From an uncultured Bacteroidota bacterium (GTDB taxonomy: Bacteria > Bacteroidota > Bacteroidia > Bacteroidales > P3): a stretch of DNA of 64,000 bases. The stretch spans positions 1 through 64,000 of the forward strand of contig CACZUZ010000005.1 in assembly GCA_902784465.1 (NCBI GenBank). Reading direction: 5' to 3'. The notes below the pieces were generated by a model. It was not told the origin of the DNA. It did no database searches and was given only the letters and a program-made list of their open reading frames with translations. Below, piece after piece: positions 40,658 to 48,706 of the stretch (the first letter of the stretch is position 1; the number at the start of each line of letters is the position of its first letter). Made by a program: the position numbers and the translations under genes.

Positions 40658-41398
40658 TCAACCAATATTCCTCGTGCCATTGCATTGCGGATAACCCGAG
40701 CAGCTCCAGAACTCCCTTCCGGAGTTCATCCCCTTCTTTGCCATCCGCCTTATCATAGGCTTGCCGCAAACGGGGCAAGAGGGTGCATCGGCCTGCAGGC
40801 TCTGCTCTGTACGGTGCGCCAGGCGTTCGGCCGTCAGAGCCTCCGTGAAGCCTCCCTCCTCGCGGAATGTCGCCAGCTGGTTTTCAATCTGCTTGCCAAG
40901 CATCAAGACCAGGCGGTTGCACAGCACCAGCAGGCAGTTGGCAACAATCATCGAGTCTCCCGTCAGCAGCCAGGCATCAAAGCGATGCTTTTGTTTAAGG
41001 ATATGTATGCTGCTCTGATACAGCACATCGTCCTTGTAATCGGGCTTGTCGAAGCGGACATTCGACACCGCAGCGTATTCATGAGAGTAGATGGACCATG
41101 GGGTCTGTTCGTGACGGAGCAACCAGTTGAGATAGTCGTTGGCAAGTTCCGAGAGGGTGGCTCGGGCAACATCCGTCAGCTTCATCTCCGTCTCCTTCGA
41201 GGTGGAATGACGCGAGTTGCCCTCGGCGATATTGGCTGGTGCCGACCGGGCCGCCTGCGTCATCTGGTCATACTGGCGTCCACAGGGGTCATTGCTGCGA
41301 TTCAGAAATTGTGAACAGAAATCCTGTGTCGCCAGCTGAATCACATTAGCCATCACCCATGTATCAAGCCAAAAATATCCAAACCTCGAGATTTTCAT
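40658..41398 (-). CDS. Four-helix-bundle suffix-domain protein with zinc ribbon
   Basis: 246 residues. The first 180 form a four-helix bundle related to proteins encoded in 23S rRNA intervening sequences (DQMTQAARSAPANIAEGNS, then ETEMKLTDVARATLSELANDYLNWL). The last 40 are a topoisomerase-type C4 zinc ribbon (CPVCGKPM ... FWSCSGYPQC). Found in many Bacteroidota; function unknown, possibly nucleic-acid binding. A second possible start is the ATG 15 codons downstream, but the bundle seems to begin before it. Confidence 0.85.
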   Translation of the reverse strand: MKISRFGYFWLDTWVMANVIQLATQDFCSQFLNRSNDPCGRQYDQMTQAARSAPANIAEGNSRHSTSKETEMKLTDVARATLSELANDYLNWLLRHEQTPWSIYSHEYAAVSNVRFDKPDYKDDVLYQSSIHILKQKHRFDAWLLTGDSMIVANCLLVLCNRLVLMLGKQIENQLATFREEGGFTEALTAERLAHRTEQSLQADAPSCPVCGKPMIRRMAKKGMNSGREFWSCSGYPQCNGTRNIG

Positions 41399-41438
41399 TG
41401 TTAAAGATTTTTTTGTTGTTGTTAAAAATTTATTTCTT

Positions 41439-41574
41439 CCGTTATTCCGAAGGCCGTCATAACGTTATTCCGTTATGACGTTATGTCGTCATTCCGAAGG
41501 TCGTTATAACGTTATTCCGTTATGTCGTCATTCCGAAGGTCGTTATAACGTTATTCCGTTATTCCGTTATAACG
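41439..41574. repeat. CGTTATAACG/CGTTATTCCG-type repeat
   Basis: About 135 nt of these words, with an internal larger period (CGTCATTCCGAAGGTCGTTATAACG repeated), upstream of the four-helix gene. Confidence 0.9.
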
Positions 41575-41678
41575 AAAAAAAACAAAAAAGAATATAACAT
41601 TATACCGAAATTCGCCTTCTTGCCCTCTAATAGCGCTTTAATCCTTATTCTATTGCCTCATTGTCAGGCAAACAACAC

Positions 41679-41708
41679 AAAAAAGCGGACGCCCGATGGG
41701 CGTCCGCC
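41679..41708 (-). terminator. Terminator of the lipoprotein gene
   Basis: Perfect 10-bp stem (GCGGACGCCC/GGGCGTCCGC, 41685-41707, loop GAT) followed on the minus strand by six T; 35 nt after the stop. Confidence 0.9.
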
Positions 41709-41741
41709 TAAATTATTAATGATTGTTGTCGCTAGTGGTTA

Positions 41742-43340
41742 TTATAAAATCTCCTCTGTCCAACCAGAAGGAATACCGCTTGACACATTCGACCAATCAA
41801 AACCTGCTGCTCTGCGGAAAGTACCCGATTCAGCAACATTAGAAAGCCAACCAACGGTTTGGTTCATTACAGAGGTGGCATGGCATTCAACCCAATTCAG
41901 GCTAATGCAGCCACTGAACATATAACGATAGCAATCGGAGACCAGAGATGTGGCGGGCAAAACGGGTGCCTTGGTCAAAGAAGTACATCCTTGGAACATG
42001 AAACAATAGCACCTCGGGGCTAGTGTTTCGGCTGGCAATACTACAGGTGCCGTGGTCAACGCAGTACATCCAGAGAACATATATTTATAGCAGTTATTAG
42101 CTAAAGTTTCGGCTGGCAGGTTTGGAGCTTTCGTCAGATTGGTGCAATTTTGAAACATCTCATAATAGCACCCATTTGTCAACGTTGTAGCAGGGAGTAA
42201 CAAGTCCTTGGTTGAATGACTGAAAAGAAAAGCATTGTCATAAAAGAATCGATAAAAAGCATCGCCTGAAGTCAGTGTTTTTTCTGTTGGGTAGTTAGTT
42301 TGACTTATGAGACTCATGATATTGCCGTAGATATAACATTCGCCAGCCGTGCATCTTATTTTACAACCATTGTATGATGCATTATTGCCGCGGAAGGTCA
42401 CTTTGTCTCCTGCATTGGTGAGAGGTATGTCGGTGTCGCTGCTTATTGTAGTCCAGTCACCTGCATTAATGCGGTATTCAACTGTTTTGCTTCCTTCATA
42501 TCTTACAGTGCTGTTGGCCACCTTAGCCTCCAAGGTGAGGGGGACATAAAGGGGGTACTCCACAGTCTTGCTGTAGGTCTGTCCAGCGGTAAAGTTTGCT
42601 TGAGTTGCAGAAAGCTGGTAAGTAAAATCACTATTGTTGCAGTTGTAGACGAGTTTTTGCTCGCCGATGTATTGTCCAGCAGGGATGGCGAGGTAGATGA
42701 CGTTCGAGTTGCCATTCACAGTGAAGGTGGCCTGGCAAACTGCTACGCCGCCGCTCTTGTAGGTGAGGGTGGCTTGCTGACCAGCATCGACTTCAATACC
42801 GGTGATGTTGAACTTCATGATGGAGGTGTTGACAGCGAAATCGCAGGTGATATTGGTGCCGTTGCCGTATGTGGTCATGCCATGGTAGGTGTTGCATTTG
42901 CCGGCTCCGGCAACAGTGCCGTCCTGCGACATGAACTCGGTGTTGGAGTAGACGATATTGTCGTCCTCGATGGTGAGTGCGCCACCGTTGTTGACATCCT
43001 TGACATAGCAGCTGAGGATGCTGTTGGCTGAGGGTGTATGGGCCTGGCGGTGACTGATTTCGCCTGTAAAGGTTGCCGAGGCGCTGCCGGCACCGCTGGA
43101 CAAAGTGAGTACACTTACATAGCCGTCGTAGGCCACCAGAATCTCGTCGCCTGTTTGCCAGCTTGCCGAGATGGTGTTGCCGCTCTCGGTGTAGGTCACC
43201 TTGGCGTTGCCGTTGCCATAATTGGCAGTGATGGTGACGGGGGTCTTTACGACCTCACCAAGGTCTGTTGTCTCTTCTTTTTGGCATCCGGTCGCCAGCA
43301 AGCTGATAAGGGCTGCGACCATAAAAATTTTGCTTTTCAT
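41742..43340 (-). CDS. Surface lipoprotein with BspA-like Cys/Leu-rich repeats
   Basis: 532 residues. Lipoprotein signal (LLATGC, Cys about 19) with KEE after the Cys, then a fimbrillin-like beta-rich part (about 30-270) and a DUF-like beta domain. From about 390 there are four repeats of roughly 24 residues of the form LPAxTLxxxCYxxMFxxCTxLTxAP, the BspA/LRR_5-related solenoid used in surface adhesins. The end has the capping sequence of such repeats. It probably forms a short operon with the 75-residue protein upstream. Ligand unknown. Confidence 0.85.
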   Translation of the reverse strand: MKSKIFMVAALISLLATGCQKEETTDLGEVVKTPVTITANYGNGNAKVTYTESGNTISASWQTGDEILVAYDGYVSVLTLSSGAGSASATFTGEISHRQAHTPSANSILSCYVKDVNNGGALTIEDDNIVYSNTEFMSQDGTVAGAGKCNTYHGMTTYGNGTNITCDFAVNTSIMKFNITGIEVDAGQQATLTYKSGGVAVCQATFTVNGNSNVIYLAIPAGQYIGEQKLVYNCNNSDFTYQLSATQANFTAGQTYSKTVEYPLYVPLTLEAKVANSTVRYEGSKTVEYRINAGDWTTISSDTDIPLTNAGDKVTFRGNNASYNGCKIRCTAGECYIYGNIMSLISQTNYPTEKTLTSGDAFYRFFYDNAFLFSHSTKDLLLPATTLTNGCYYEMFQNCTNLTKAPNLPAETLANNCYKYMFSGCTALTTAPVVLPAETLAPRCYCFMFQGCTSLTKAPVLPATSLVSDCYRYMFSGCISLNWVECHATSVMNQTVGWLSNVAESGTFRRAAGFDWSNVSSGIPSGWTEEIL

Positions 43341-43405
43341 TATGATATAATTTTGTTTTTTCGTTTTTCCTTTTTCTGTTTTTTTTTGCTTATTGTTCCT
43401 GCCTG

Positions 43406-43633
43406 TTATTCCCAGGCGCTACCGCCGTTGTCGATCCAACCACCGAAGCGGTTGCCGCCGCCGCCCGAGTTGTCACCGCTCCAGGCATCACCGTCGTCGT
43501 TGGACCAGGACCTGCCCAGCCCGAACATTCCGCTTATACTGCTGGAACCGCTGGCGACAAACCCCTGCTCAATCGTGAAGCTGACAACCGTCAGCAGAGG
43601 AACCTCATAAGCCATTTTCATTTTTTCTTTCAT
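43406..43633 (-). CDS. Small Gly/Ser-rich peptide precursor-like protein
   Basis: 75 residues: a short Lys-rich start, the segment YEVPLLTVVSFTIEQGFVAS, then a Gly/Ser/Asn/Trp-rich tail. Small proteins with this N-terminal pattern (YxxPxxxVxxxxxEQGF) are frequent next to fimbrillin-like lipoprotein genes in Bacteroidales, but no function is known. The N-terminus is not a classical signal peptide. Several starts are possible (43633, 43621, 43615). It lies 65 nt upstream of the lipoprotein gene. Confidence 0.65.
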   Translation of the reverse strand: MKEKMKMAYEVPLLTVVSFTIEQGFVASGSSSISGMFGLGRSWSNDDGDAWSGDNSGGGGNRFGGWIDNGGSAWE

Positions 43634-43691
43634 TGTTGTTAAAGGTTATTTGGTGAATAGAATTTGATGAACAGATTTATCTCCCGACACA

Positions 43692-43719
43692 AAAAAACCG
43701 CCGTGCGTCGAAACGCACG
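43692..43719 (-). terminator. Terminator on the minus strand
   Basis: Seven-bp stem CGTGCGT/ACGCACG with a 4-nt loop (43702-43719), followed on the minus strand by a run of seven T at 43692-43698. Confidence 0.75.
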
Positions 43720-43781
43720 ACAGTTATGTCGCTAATTTAATAATGCAAAAAACTTCCCGTTTACAACAGGAACAAAAATAT

Positions 43782-43791
43782 GGGGGGGGGG
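43782..43791. other. Run of ten G
   Basis: Uninterrupted G10 in a gene-poor stretch (43740-44045). Such runs change length by slippage. Short open frames on the plus strand cross it but have no support as genes. Confidence 0.8.
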
Positions 43792-43905
43792 TGATAGTCA
43801 ATGAGTTACGTGAGTTCATGATAGTATTTTGCGATTGCAAAAATACACATTTTTTACAATTCACAAACTCCGCCACAAAAAAATGTCATGGAAGACTATT
43901 ATCAC

Positions 43906-43930
43906 CGTCGAATCAGTCGGCGGGGAAGGC
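43906..43930. repeat. 25-bp direct repeat, left copy
   Basis: Identical over 25 nt to 44635-44659. The two copies bracket the DUF2442/DUF4160 pair; see the right copy. Confidence 0.85.
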
Positions 43931-44023
43931 TACCTCCAGCTCTCCGACGAAAGCCGCGTTGTCAGCATCCCAATCAAAAAAAGGATGGAAGGAATACTGG
44001 CGTTGGGGACTTTTCAGCACCAT
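43913..44023 (-). pseudogene. C-terminal fragment related to the YD-repeat-like protein
   Basis: A 36-residue open frame ending in ELEVAFPAD, nearly the same as the end of the exported protein at 44642-45469 (EREIAFPAD); the shared DNA runs past the stop codon. Probably a leftover of a duplicated gene end after insertion or deletion. It has no start signals of its own. Confidence 0.3.
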
Positions 44024-44045
44024 GATACGCCTGCCGAACAGAAAG

Positions 44046-44073
44046 GAACCGTGACAATCCAATGCCACGGTTC
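44046..44073. terminator. Hairpin after the DUF2442 gene
   Basis: Stem GAACCGTG/CACGGTTC (44046-44053, 44066-44073), 5 nt after the DUF2442 stop on the minus strand; T-richness is clearer on the plus side. Confidence 0.5.
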
Positions 44074-44077
44074 TTAT

Positions 44078-44362
44078 TTATACTTCGGCTGCTGTTTGGA
44101 GTCGCTCGGAGTCTGTATTGTATGGGCGAACGCCCTGCTCATAAAGGTATTCGGGAGCGAAATCAGCCCCATTCTCCCATTCCAAAGTATTAAAATGAAT
44201 ATGGTATCGCTTGAAATACTCTTTGTCTTTCAAAGGCTGAAATATTTCGCCATTGAGTGAATTCTGTAAATCGACAATACGTTCTTCACCATTATTAAAC
44301 AATATGCAAAGTCGATAATCGCCCAAATAGTCAGCCTTTATTACCTCGAGGAAGAAATTCAT
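44078..44362 (-). CDS. DUF2442 protein
   Basis: 94 residues with the DUF2442 pattern: IKADYLGDYRLCILFNNGEERIVDL, a GEIFQPLKD middle and the TLEWENGADFAPEYLYE end. The family is small, often plasmid- or island-borne and almost always paired with DUF4160, as here (5 nt downstream of it). It is suspected to act in toxin-antitoxin-like modules, without proof. Confidence 0.88.
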   Translation of the reverse strand: MNFFLEVIKADYLGDYRLCILFNNGEERIVDLQNSLNGEIFQPLKDKEYFKRYHIHFNTLEWENGADFAPEYLYEQGVRPYNTDSERLQTAAEV

Positions 44363-44367
44363 ATCAC

Positions 44368-44625
44368 TTATTTTAAAGGTAAAATTTTGACAGGAGATAA
44401 TCCTTTGCGTATTCTTTCCCAGTTATCAGTCAATTCTTCGCGATGAAGGTCAAGCCATTCCAATATCAATCTCAACGCACGTCCCGGCATTATTCCCGTA
44501 ACGACACCTGATTGTATTTCAACTGAGACCTTATAATCGCCATACCATGCATGGAAATGAGCAGGTGCATGATCATTATAGTTCATAAAGATGACTATCC
44601 CGTAGAAGTAACTTATTTGCGGCAT
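44368..44625 (-). CDS. DUF4160 protein
   Basis: 85 residues from the ATG at 44625 (MPQISYFYGIVIFM); an upstream in-frame ATG at 44661 would place the start inside the previous gene. Family landmarks are IVIFMNYNDHAPAHFHAWYGDYKVSVEI and LRLILEWLDLHREELTDNWERI. The HxPxHFH pattern is strongly conserved in DUF4160 and may bind metal. Pairs with DUF2442 downstream and follows the preceding gene by 16 nt. Confidence 0.9.
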   Translation of the reverse strand: MPQISYFYGIVIFMNYNDHAPAHFHAWYGDYKVSVEIQSGVVTGIMPGRALRLILEWLDLHREELTDNWERIRKGLSPVKILPLK

Positions 44626-44634
44626 ATCTATTGT

Positions 44635-44659
44635 CGTCGAATCAGTCGGCGGGGAAGGC
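44635..44659. repeat. 25-bp direct repeat, right copy
   Basis: Same 25 nt as 43906-43930. It covers the last codons, stop and 7 nt beyond of the gene at 44642-45469. The 705 bp between the copies hold the DUF2442/DUF4160 pair. Confidence 0.85.
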
Positions 44660-45469
44660 AATCTCGCGCTCTATGACCTGGTAGGGCGAATTGTTGCGGA
44701 AGATGGTCTGGCGTACCCAGTTGTCGTCCTCGTCGTACTCATACACATAGCTGTGCTTCCAGTTCATGTGCTCGTCGTAGTTGAACGAGGAGACCTCGAC
44801 GACATTGTCGTGGTCGTCGTAATAATAGGTGGTCAGCGCGACGAGGAACTCGTCGGCATCGTAGAAACGCCACTCTATGCGGTTGCCACGGTTGTCATAC
44901 TTGTAGAGATAACGCTGCATTAGGTCGCCGTCGGGGTTGTAGAACTCGAGCTCGGTGTTGTTGCCCATGTTGTCGTACTTGTAGACACGACGCTCGGTCA
45001 TCTGGCCGTCAGCTCCATAGCTCTGCTCCTCGACGAGGCGGTTGTTCTCATACTTGCTAGACTCCTTCTTGCTCATGCGCTCCTTCATGTAGACGGTACG
45101 CTCAATGCGGTTGCCGTTCTTGTCGTTGAGGTAGGCGGTACGGCCGGTGAGCTGGTTGGCGCGGTTGTACTCGTTCCAACCCAACGCATAGCCGTTGACA
45201 TCGAAATAGTATGAGAAATAGGTGTATTCCCCGTTGGTGCGGCGAATCTTGTCGGCGAAGTTGCCACGCTTGTCGAAAGTGATGCTGTCGATGCAGACAA
45301 GCTGGCGTCCACCGCCTTTACCACCATATATATTATATGTGTATTCGATAACATAGAGGGCGTTGCCGTTGATGCCCATCTCGGTACGTGAATTCTTGCG
45401 AGGCTTGTTGCCTGCCATTGCACTGGCTGCCAGCACAAAAGCCATCATTATGAGGACTACTCTTTTCAT
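44642..45469 (-). CDS. Exported protein with YD/RHS-like repeats
   Basis: 275 residues with a signal peptide (cleavage near AMAG, about 19). It is then rich in Y/F-D-x-x-GN motifs (YLNDKNGNRIERTVY, YKYDNMGNNTELEFY, YKYDNRGNRIEWRFY) spaced 20-25 residues apart, as in YD/RHS repeat proteins, but without an RHS core or toxin. Probably an extracytoplasmic beta-solenoid of unknown role. Its end is duplicated at 43906-43930. Confidence 0.75.
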   Translation of the reverse strand: MKRVVLIMMAFVLAASAMAGNKPRKNSRTEMGINGNALYVIEYTYNIYGGKGGGRQLVCIDSITFDKRGNFADKIRRTNGEYTYFSYYFDVNGYALGWNEYNRANQLTGRTAYLNDKNGNRIERTVYMKERMSKKESSKYENNRLVEEQSYGADGQMTERRVYKYDNMGNNTELEFYNPDGDLMQRYLYKYDNRGNRIEWRFYDADEFLVALTTYYYDDHDNVVEVSSFNYDEHMNWKHSYVYEYDEDDNWVRQTIFRNNSPYQVIEREIAFPAD

Positions 45470-45500
45470 ATATTTTTGTTTTTTCTTTTTTTCTTTTTTT

Positions 45501-45601
45501 CCGTTATTTCGTTATTTCGAGGCCTCGTTATGACGTTATTACGTTATTTCGACGCTTCGTTATAACGTTATTTCGTTATAACGTCATAACGACATAACGA
45601 C
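45501..45601. repeat. CGTTATAACG-type repeat
   Basis: About 100 nt of CGTTATTTCG, CGTTATAACG and CATAACG words between the YD-repeat gene and cstA (both on the minus strand). Confidence 0.9.
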
Positions 45602-45647
45602 ACTTTATCAGCAACAACGCGACAAGTCTGTTATTATTGCGTATTCT

Positions 45648-47099
45648 TCATTTTTTTATTTCATTGCGTTGTTTGCCCAGCCAGGTGATGAAAAGGCCGA
45701 GGAGGAAGACGGTGATGCCGCCGGCGATAATGTAGCCCCATGTGCGGGGAATAAGGCTGCCGAAGCCCTCTTTCTGTGCGACGAAGATGAAGCTCACCGT
45801 CACCATAGTCATAAGCAACGCCGGAATGAGGGTGATGAGGTACCACGCGCCGCGTCGGAGCTGCGCCAGGAAGACGGTGACAGCCCACAGCGTCACCATC
45901 GCCAGCACCTGGTTGGCCCACGAGAAATAACGCCATATCACCTGGAAACCCTCTTTGTCGAGCAGCGAGAAGACAAGCAACCCGGCAGCAACCAGAAAGA
46001 CCGGCAGGGCAACCAAAAGACGGTTGCGGACAGGCTTTTGGTCCACATGCGTGAAGTCGGCCGCAATGAGGCGCGCCGACCGCAACGCGGTGTCGCCAGT
46101 GGTGACGGCAGCACTGATGACGCCAAGGATGCAGATGACAGCGATGACCTTGGGGAACCACTCGTTGGCGATGACACCCACCATGTCGTTGCCACTCTTC
46201 CCTACGCAGAGCTCTGCCTTGTCGTGGAAGAAATAGGTGGCGGCGGCAGCCCAGATGAGGGCGACGACACCCTCGGCAATCATGGCGCCGTAGAAGATGG
46301 GGCGAGTCTGCTTCTCGTTGACCATGCAGCGTGCCATGAGGGGCGACTGGGTGGCGTGGAATCCACTGATGGCTCCGCAGGCTATGCTGATGAACATCAT
46401 CGGGAAGATGGGGTTGGTGGCGGCGGCGGGATGCTGGTTGTCGAGACGCTCCCACACCTCGGGGATAGGCACCTGATAGACAATGAAAGCGACCACGATA
46501 GCAACAGCCATACCCAGCAGCATAAAACCGAAGATGGGATAAATCTTGCCGATGAGCTTGTCGATAGGCAGCAGGGTGGCAATCAGATAGTAGGCAAAGA
46601 TGATGATGACCCATATAAAGATGTTCCAGTCGGGCGTGAAGTTGCTGTTGAGCAACACGGCAGGGGTGTTCACAAAGACCGCCCCGACAAGTATCATCAG
46701 CACCACCGTGAAGCCACGCATGAACTGCTTCATGCCGTTGCCCAGGTACATGCCATGGATTTCGGGCAGCGAAGCGCCATCCTCGCGTATGGAGATGAAG
46801 CCGGCAATGAAGTCATGGACAGCACCGGCGAAGATGCAGCCAAAGACTATCCACAAGAACGACGCCGTTCCGAACTGGGCTCCCATAATGGCACCGCAGA
46901 TGGGACCCACACCGGCAATGTTGAGAAACTGGATAAGGAAGATGCGCCACGGTTTCATAGGCACATAGTCGACACCGTCGGGATGGGCGACAGCAGGAGT
47001 GGTACGATTGGCGTCGACACCGATGATGCGTTCAATGAACTTGCTGTAAAGGAGATACCCCAACAGCAGAAGAATGATTGAAATGATAAAAGTTATCAT
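45648..47099 (-). CDS. cstA: Carbon starvation protein A (peptide/pyruvate transporter)
   Basis: 483 residues from the ATG at 47099 (MITFIISIILLLLGYLLYSKFIERI). The open frame continues upstream only through a repeat that reads as HSNIQSLKHS and is rejected. More than ten transmembrane helices. Family motifs RTTPAVAHPDGVDYVPMKPWRIFLIQFLNIAGVGPICGAIMGAQFG and GAVHDFIAGFISIREDG are intact. Members import peptides or pyruvate during nutrient limitation; shorter than E. coli CstA, as usual for the Bacteroidota type. Confidence 0.93.
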   Translation of the reverse strand: MITFIISIILLLLGYLLYSKFIERIIGVDANRTTPAVAHPDGVDYVPMKPWRIFLIQFLNIAGVGPICGAIMGAQFGTASFLWIVFGCIFAGAVHDFIAGFISIREDGASLPEIHGMYLGNGMKQFMRGFTVVLMILVGAVFVNTPAVLLNSNFTPDWNIFIWVIIIFAYYLIATLLPIDKLIGKIYPIFGFMLLGMAVAIVVAFIVYQVPIPEVWERLDNQHPAAATNPIFPMMFISIACGAISGFHATQSPLMARCMVNEKQTRPIFYGAMIAEGVVALIWAAAATYFFHDKAELCVGKSGNDMVGVIANEWFPKVIAVICILGVISAAVTTGDTALRSARLIAADFTHVDQKPVRNRLLVALPVFLVAAGLLVFSLLDKEGFQVIWRYFSWANQVLAMVTLWAVTVFLAQLRRGAWYLITLIPALLMTMVTVSFIFVAQKEGFGSLIPRTWGYIIAGGITVFLLGLFITWLGKQRNEIKK

Positions 47100-47100
47100 G

Positions 47101-47229
47101 TTTGAATGCTTGAATGTTTGATTGTTTGATTGTTTGAGTGATTGAATGCTTGAATGTTTGAGTGATTGAATGTTTGAGTGATTGAATGCGTCAGCCACTC
47201 AAGCATTTACACATTCAAGCACTCAATCA
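47101..47229. repeat. TTGAATG-type repeat with inverted part
   Basis: About 95 nt of TTGAATGCTTGAATGTTTGA words, then about 30 nt of the complementary words (CATTCAAGCACTCAATCATT). RNA from either strand could fold into a long hairpin. It fills the gap between the MBL gene and cstA. Confidence 0.9.
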
Positions 47230-48630
47230 TTAAATTTCTACTTCCTCTCTGAAGTCGGCTATCTCGACGCGCTTGTAGCCGCGTTCGTTGAGGGTCTGCT
47301 TGAAATGTGCTTGCGTCTCGGCTTCGCCGTGGACGAGGAATATCTTCTTCAGGCTGCGCTTGGCCTGGCAGGAGATATACTTGATAAGCTCCTCATAGTC
47401 ACCATGTCCCGACAACGACTCGATGCGGCGAATCTCGGCCTTCACATCGTGCATCTGTCCGAATATGGACACCTGCTTGTCGCCACGCATGATCTTGGCG
47501 CCCAGAGTGGAAGGCTCGCAGTAGCCGACACAGAGCACCGTGGTCCTGGGATTATCGATATTGTTGGCAAGATGGTGCTTCACACGGCCAGCCTCCATCA
47601 TGCCCGATGCGGAGATGATGATGCAGGTCTTGTTGCGCACATTCAACGCCTTCGAAGCCTCAACCGATTGCACATACTGCAGGCGGTCGAAGCCGAAGGG
47701 GTCGGGGTTGTCTTTCATGTAGGCCACAATGTCGTCGTTGAAACACTCGGTGTGCATACGCATGATGTTGGTGGCGTTGACGCTGAGAGGACTGTCGACA
47801 AAGACATCGATGTCGGGCAGCAGCCCTTTGCTGCGAAGACGGTCGAGGGCATAGATAATCTCCTGTGCGCGACCGATGGCGAAGGAGGGGATGATGAGTT
47901 TGCCCCGCTTCTTGGTGCATGTGTCGAGCACAGCCATCAGCAGCTCCTGCTCGGCATTGTCGAGGGTGGTGTGCAGACGGTCGCCGTAGGTCGACTCCAT
48001 GAGCAGATAGTCGACCTGTGGGAATGGCTCGGGGTCTTTGAGTATATGCTTGTCGTATCGTCCCACGTCGCCCGTGAAGCCGAGGCGTATGGTGCGCCGA
48101 CCCTCCTTGATTTCCAGGTAGACCATGGCACTACCAAGTATATGGCCGGCATCGAAGAACTCGACGGTGACCTCGCCCTCGATGTTGAACTTCTTGTGGT
48201 AGGGGACGCTGATGAAGCAGCCCATACAGGCGCGCGCATCGTCCTCGGTGTAGATGGGCTCCACCGGCTCAAGACCCTGCTTCTGGCGTTTCTTGTTGAA
48301 CTGGACGGTATCCGACTCCTGTATGCGGCCGGCGTCGGCAAGCATGATGGAGCAGAGGTCGCGGGTGGCTGGCGTGCAGACAATCACGCCGTTGAAACCG
48401 AGTTTGTATATGTAGGGTATCAGGCCCGAATGGTCGATATGGGCATGCGAGAGGATGAGGTAGTCGATTTCCCTGGGGTCGAAGCCCAAGTCGCGGTTCA
48501 TGGCGTCGGTCTCGAGACCTTTGCCCTGGTACATTCCACAGTCGAGCAATATCTTCAAACCTTTCTTGGTGGTGATGAGATGCTTGCTTCCCGTCACCTC
48601 TTTGGCAGCTCCTAGAAATTGGATCTTCAT
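47230..48630 (-). CDS. MBL-fold beta-CASP ribonuclease-like protein
   Basis: 466 residues: metallo-beta-lactamase domain starting MKIQFLGAAKEVTGSKHL with the zinc motif HAHIDHSG, then a beta-CASP insert and the RNA-metabolising domain (SASGMMEAGRVKHHL, GYCEPSTLG, LSGHGDYEEL, VHGEAE). All three CASP motifs are visible. By family an RNA-processing hydrolase similar to archaeal CPSF-like proteins and RNase J relatives; the substrate is unknown. Confidence 0.92.
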   Translation of the reverse strand: MKIQFLGAAKEVTGSKHLITTKKGLKILLDCGMYQGKGLETDAMNRDLGFDPREIDYLILSHAHIDHSGLIPYIYKLGFNGVIVCTPATRDLCSIMLADAGRIQESDTVQFNKKRQKQGLEPVEPIYTEDDARACMGCFISVPYHKKFNIEGEVTVEFFDAGHILGSAMVYLEIKEGRRTIRLGFTGDVGRYDKHILKDPEPFPQVDYLLMESTYGDRLHTTLDNAEQELLMAVLDTCTKKRGKLIIPSFAIGRAQEIIYALDRLRSKGLLPDIDVFVDSPLSVNATNIMRMHTECFNDDIVAYMKDNPDPFGFDRLQYVQSVEASKALNVRNKTCIIISASGMMEAGRVKHHLANNIDNPRTTVLCVGYCEPSTLGAKIMRGDKQVSIFGQMHDVKAEIRRIESLSGHGDYEELIKYISCQAKRSLKKIFLVHGEAETQAHFKQTLNERGYKRVEIADFREEVEI

Positions 48631-48706
48631 GTTTTGGCTTTTTTTCTTTTCTTTAGAGACTATTTAACGTCAACCGTTCACCTTTATTGTATGTAATCAT
48701 CTTTTT

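Noticed and set aside
43743..44260. Two overlapping plus-strand open frames around the G10 tract
   Set aside because: No family, no consistent codon use, and the 3' part is antisense to the DUF2442 gene.
45669..47081. Long open frame (470 codons) on the plus strand
   Set aside because: Opposite strand of cstA; Asp/His/Glu-rich translation typical of antisense to a membrane protein.
47182..48615. Long open frame (477 codons) on the plus strand
   Set aside because: Opposite strand of the MBL beta-CASP gene, whose motifs are unmistakable on the minus strand.
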